A DNA stretch of 64,000 nt from Marinobacter santoriniensis NKSG1 (GTDB lineage Bacteria > Pseudomonadota > Gammaproteobacteria > Pseudomonadales > Oleiphilaceae): assembly GCF_000347775.1 (NCBI RefSeq), contig NZ_APAT01000029.1, positions 38,769 to 102,768 of the forward strand, read 5' to 3'. Of the stretch, positions 62,707-64,000 are shown one piece after another; position 1 is the stretch's first letter, and each line of letters begins with the position of its first letter. Both the position numbers and the translations under genes were made by a program. Below the pieces are notes generated by a model that saw only the letters and a list, made by a program, of their open reading frames with translations, made no database searches and had not been told where the DNA came from.

Positions 62707-63972
62707 ATGTCTCAAGATCTGAAAGCAGCAGCCCTTGAATATCACGCCAAACCGCGGCCGGGAAAGCTGAGTGTTGAAATCACCAAGCCGACCAAAACGT
62801 CCCGCGACCTTTCCCTGGCGTACAGTCCCGGGGTTGCCGAGCCGGTCCGCGAGATCGCGAAAGACCCGGAGAATGCTTATAAATACACAGGCAAGGGCAA
62901 CCTCGTCGCTGTGATTTCTGACGGTTCTGCGATTTTGGGTCTGGGTAATCTGGGGCCATTGGCCAGCAAGCCGGTCATGGAAGGAAAGGGCGTACTGTTC
63001 AAGCGCTTCGCCGGAATCGATGTGTTCGATATCGAAGTCGATTCCGAGAGTCCGCAGGCCTTTATCGAGACGGTCGAGCGCATCGCGGATACGTTTGGCG
63101 GTATCAACCTTGAGGATATCAAGGCCCCTGAATGCTTTGAGATCGAGCGCGCGCTGATCGAAAAATGCAGCGTTCCGGTATTCCACGATGATCAGCATGG
63201 CACCGCGATCGTAACAGCGGCCGGGATGATCAATGCCCTCGAACTGCAGGGCAAGAAGATTGAGGAGGCAACAGTGGTCTGTCTGGGCGCTGGTGCCGCG
63301 GCGAATGCCTGCATGAAGCTGCTGATCAGTTGCGGTGTCCGCTCCGAAAACATCTTCATGCTGGACCGCAAGGGCGTGATCCATTCGGGGCGTGACGACC
63401 TGAATCAGTATAAGGCGATGTTTGCCAATGATACCGACAAGCGCACCCTTGATGATGCCATTGATGGGGCGGATGTGTTTGTCGGTCTTTCCGGTCCGGA
63501 TCTGTTGTCCGGTGAGCAACTGAAGAAAATGGCGCCGAATCCAATCGTATTTGCCTGTTCCAATCCGGATCCGGAAATCAGTCCGGAGCTGGCCAACTCG
63601 GTTCGCGATGATCTGATTATGGCGACGGGTCGCTCGGACTATCCGAACCAGGTGAACAATGTTCTTGGCTTCCCGTTCATTTTCCGTGGTGCCCTGGATG
63701 TTCGCGCAACGGCGATCAACGAAGAAATGAAGGTGGCCGCGGTGCATGCCATTCGCGAGCTGGCGAAAGAGCCGGTACCGCAGGAGATCTGCGAGGCGTA
63801 TGGCGTTGACAAGTTTGAGTTCGGTCGGGAATACATCATTCCGAAACCGATGGACGTGCGCCTGCTGGAGGTCGTTCCGGCTGCGGTCGCCCGTGCTGCC
63901 GTGGATTCGGGTGTGGCCCGGGATCCGTATCCGGCGCATTACCCGCTCAAGTCCATGGACGACATTATCTGA
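62707..63972 (+). CDS. maeB: Short-form malic enzyme (malate dehydrogenase, oxaloacetate-decarboxylating)
   Basis: This enzyme converts malate to pyruvate, CO2 and reduced NAD(P). The 421-residue protein has the malic N-domain (LSLAYSPGVAEPVREIA, GNLVAVISDGSAILGLGNLG, FKRFAGIDVFDIEVD) and the metal/malate block INLEDIKAPECFEIE with FHDDQHGTAIV. The C-terminal nucleotide-binding domain has CLGAGAAANACMKLL (about residues 195-209) and FACSNPDPEI. It lacks the phosphotransacetylase-like domain of long MaeB, as the Pseudomonas short form does. I chose ATG 62707; the frame is open from 62602 but without family features. Cofactor preference is not decided. The last 28 bases of the window follow its stop. 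Confidence 0.93.
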   Translation: MSQDLKAAALEYHAKPRPGKLSVEITKPTKTSRDLSLAYSPGVAEPVREIAKDPENAYKYTGKGNLVAVISDGSAILGLGNLGPLASKPVMEGKGVLFKRFAGIDVFDIEVDSESPQAFIETVERIADTFGGINLEDIKAPECFEIERALIEKCSVPVFHDDQHGTAIVTAAGMINALELQGKKIEEATVVCLGAGAAANACMKLLISCGVRSENIFMLDRKGVIHSGRDDLNQYKAMFANDTDKRTLDDAIDGADVFVGLSGPDLLSGEQLKKMAPNPIVFACSNPDPEISPELANSVRDDLIMATGRSDYPNQVNNVLGFPFIFRGALDVRATAINEEMKVAAVHAIRELAKEPVPQEICEAYGVDKFEFGREYIIPKPMDVRLLEVVPAAVARAAVDSGVARDPYPAHYPLKSMDDII

Positions 63973-64000
63973 GCAGCAAAAGCGTACAAAAAAACCGGCG

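Overview
The window is gene-dense, GC-rich chromosomal DNA from a marine gammaproteobacterium. It most resembles Marinobacter or a close relative. I infer this from gene content and order, not from a search. The order hslU-hslV-SPOR protein-argS-priA-rpmE-malic enzyme is the Pseudomonas/Marinobacter order, as is HAD phosphatase-rppH-ptsP-patatin. The trio nudF-yqiB-cpdA and the pair CYTH protein-glnE also occur in enterics. No rRNA, tRNA, CRISPR array or prophage is visible.

Region 1 (1-8300) is a nitrogen locus that has been invaded. glnA (minus strand) carries a textbook sigma-54 promoter with two NtrC-type sites. Between it and a DUF4124 gene that probably once followed it lies about 5.8 kb. 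That stretch is bounded by a 47-bp inverted repeat and holds a soluble zinc-binding (CZB) chemoreceptor, a complete IS1380 element, a second transposase gene, and two remnants of a zinc-ribbon transposase.

Region 2 (8300-21300) holds a diguanylate cyclase gene interrupted by one in-frame TAG, then typA, pip, dtd and two tandem porin paralogues with related leaders and terminators. These are followed by a CYTH protein, glnE (which adenylylates GlnA), ilvE and a DUF6165 gene.

Region 3 (21350-39320) is a lipopolysaccharide core and lipid A cluster. It has two GT8 transferases, an O-antigen ligase, a heptosyltransferase, a Kdo kinase, three GT4 enzymes, a CDP-glycerol-type glycerophosphotransferase homologue, two GT2 enzymes (one fused to a multi-pass membrane domain), two LpxL-type acyltransferases, ManC, an ELM1-like protein and WaaA. 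The genes form several short operons of alternating direction, many with 4-bp ATGA overlaps.

Region 4 (39350-64000) is mostly housekeeping: tolC; thiC behind a TPP riboswitch; nudF-yqiB-cpdA; divergent metE/metR with MetR-type boxes; gcvH; rlmI; rppH-ptsP-patatin; hslVU with a sigma-32-like promoter; a SPOR protein; argS; priA; rpmE; and a short malic enzyme. The least ordinary DNA here is the thiC-nudF gap. It holds two elements of about 100 bp, each with a 28-bp outer stem enclosing two small hairpins whose loops, read on the correct strand, resemble CsrA/RsmA-binding GGA loops.

Start sites were chosen from Shine-Dalgarno spacing and family length; alternatives are stated where they matter.
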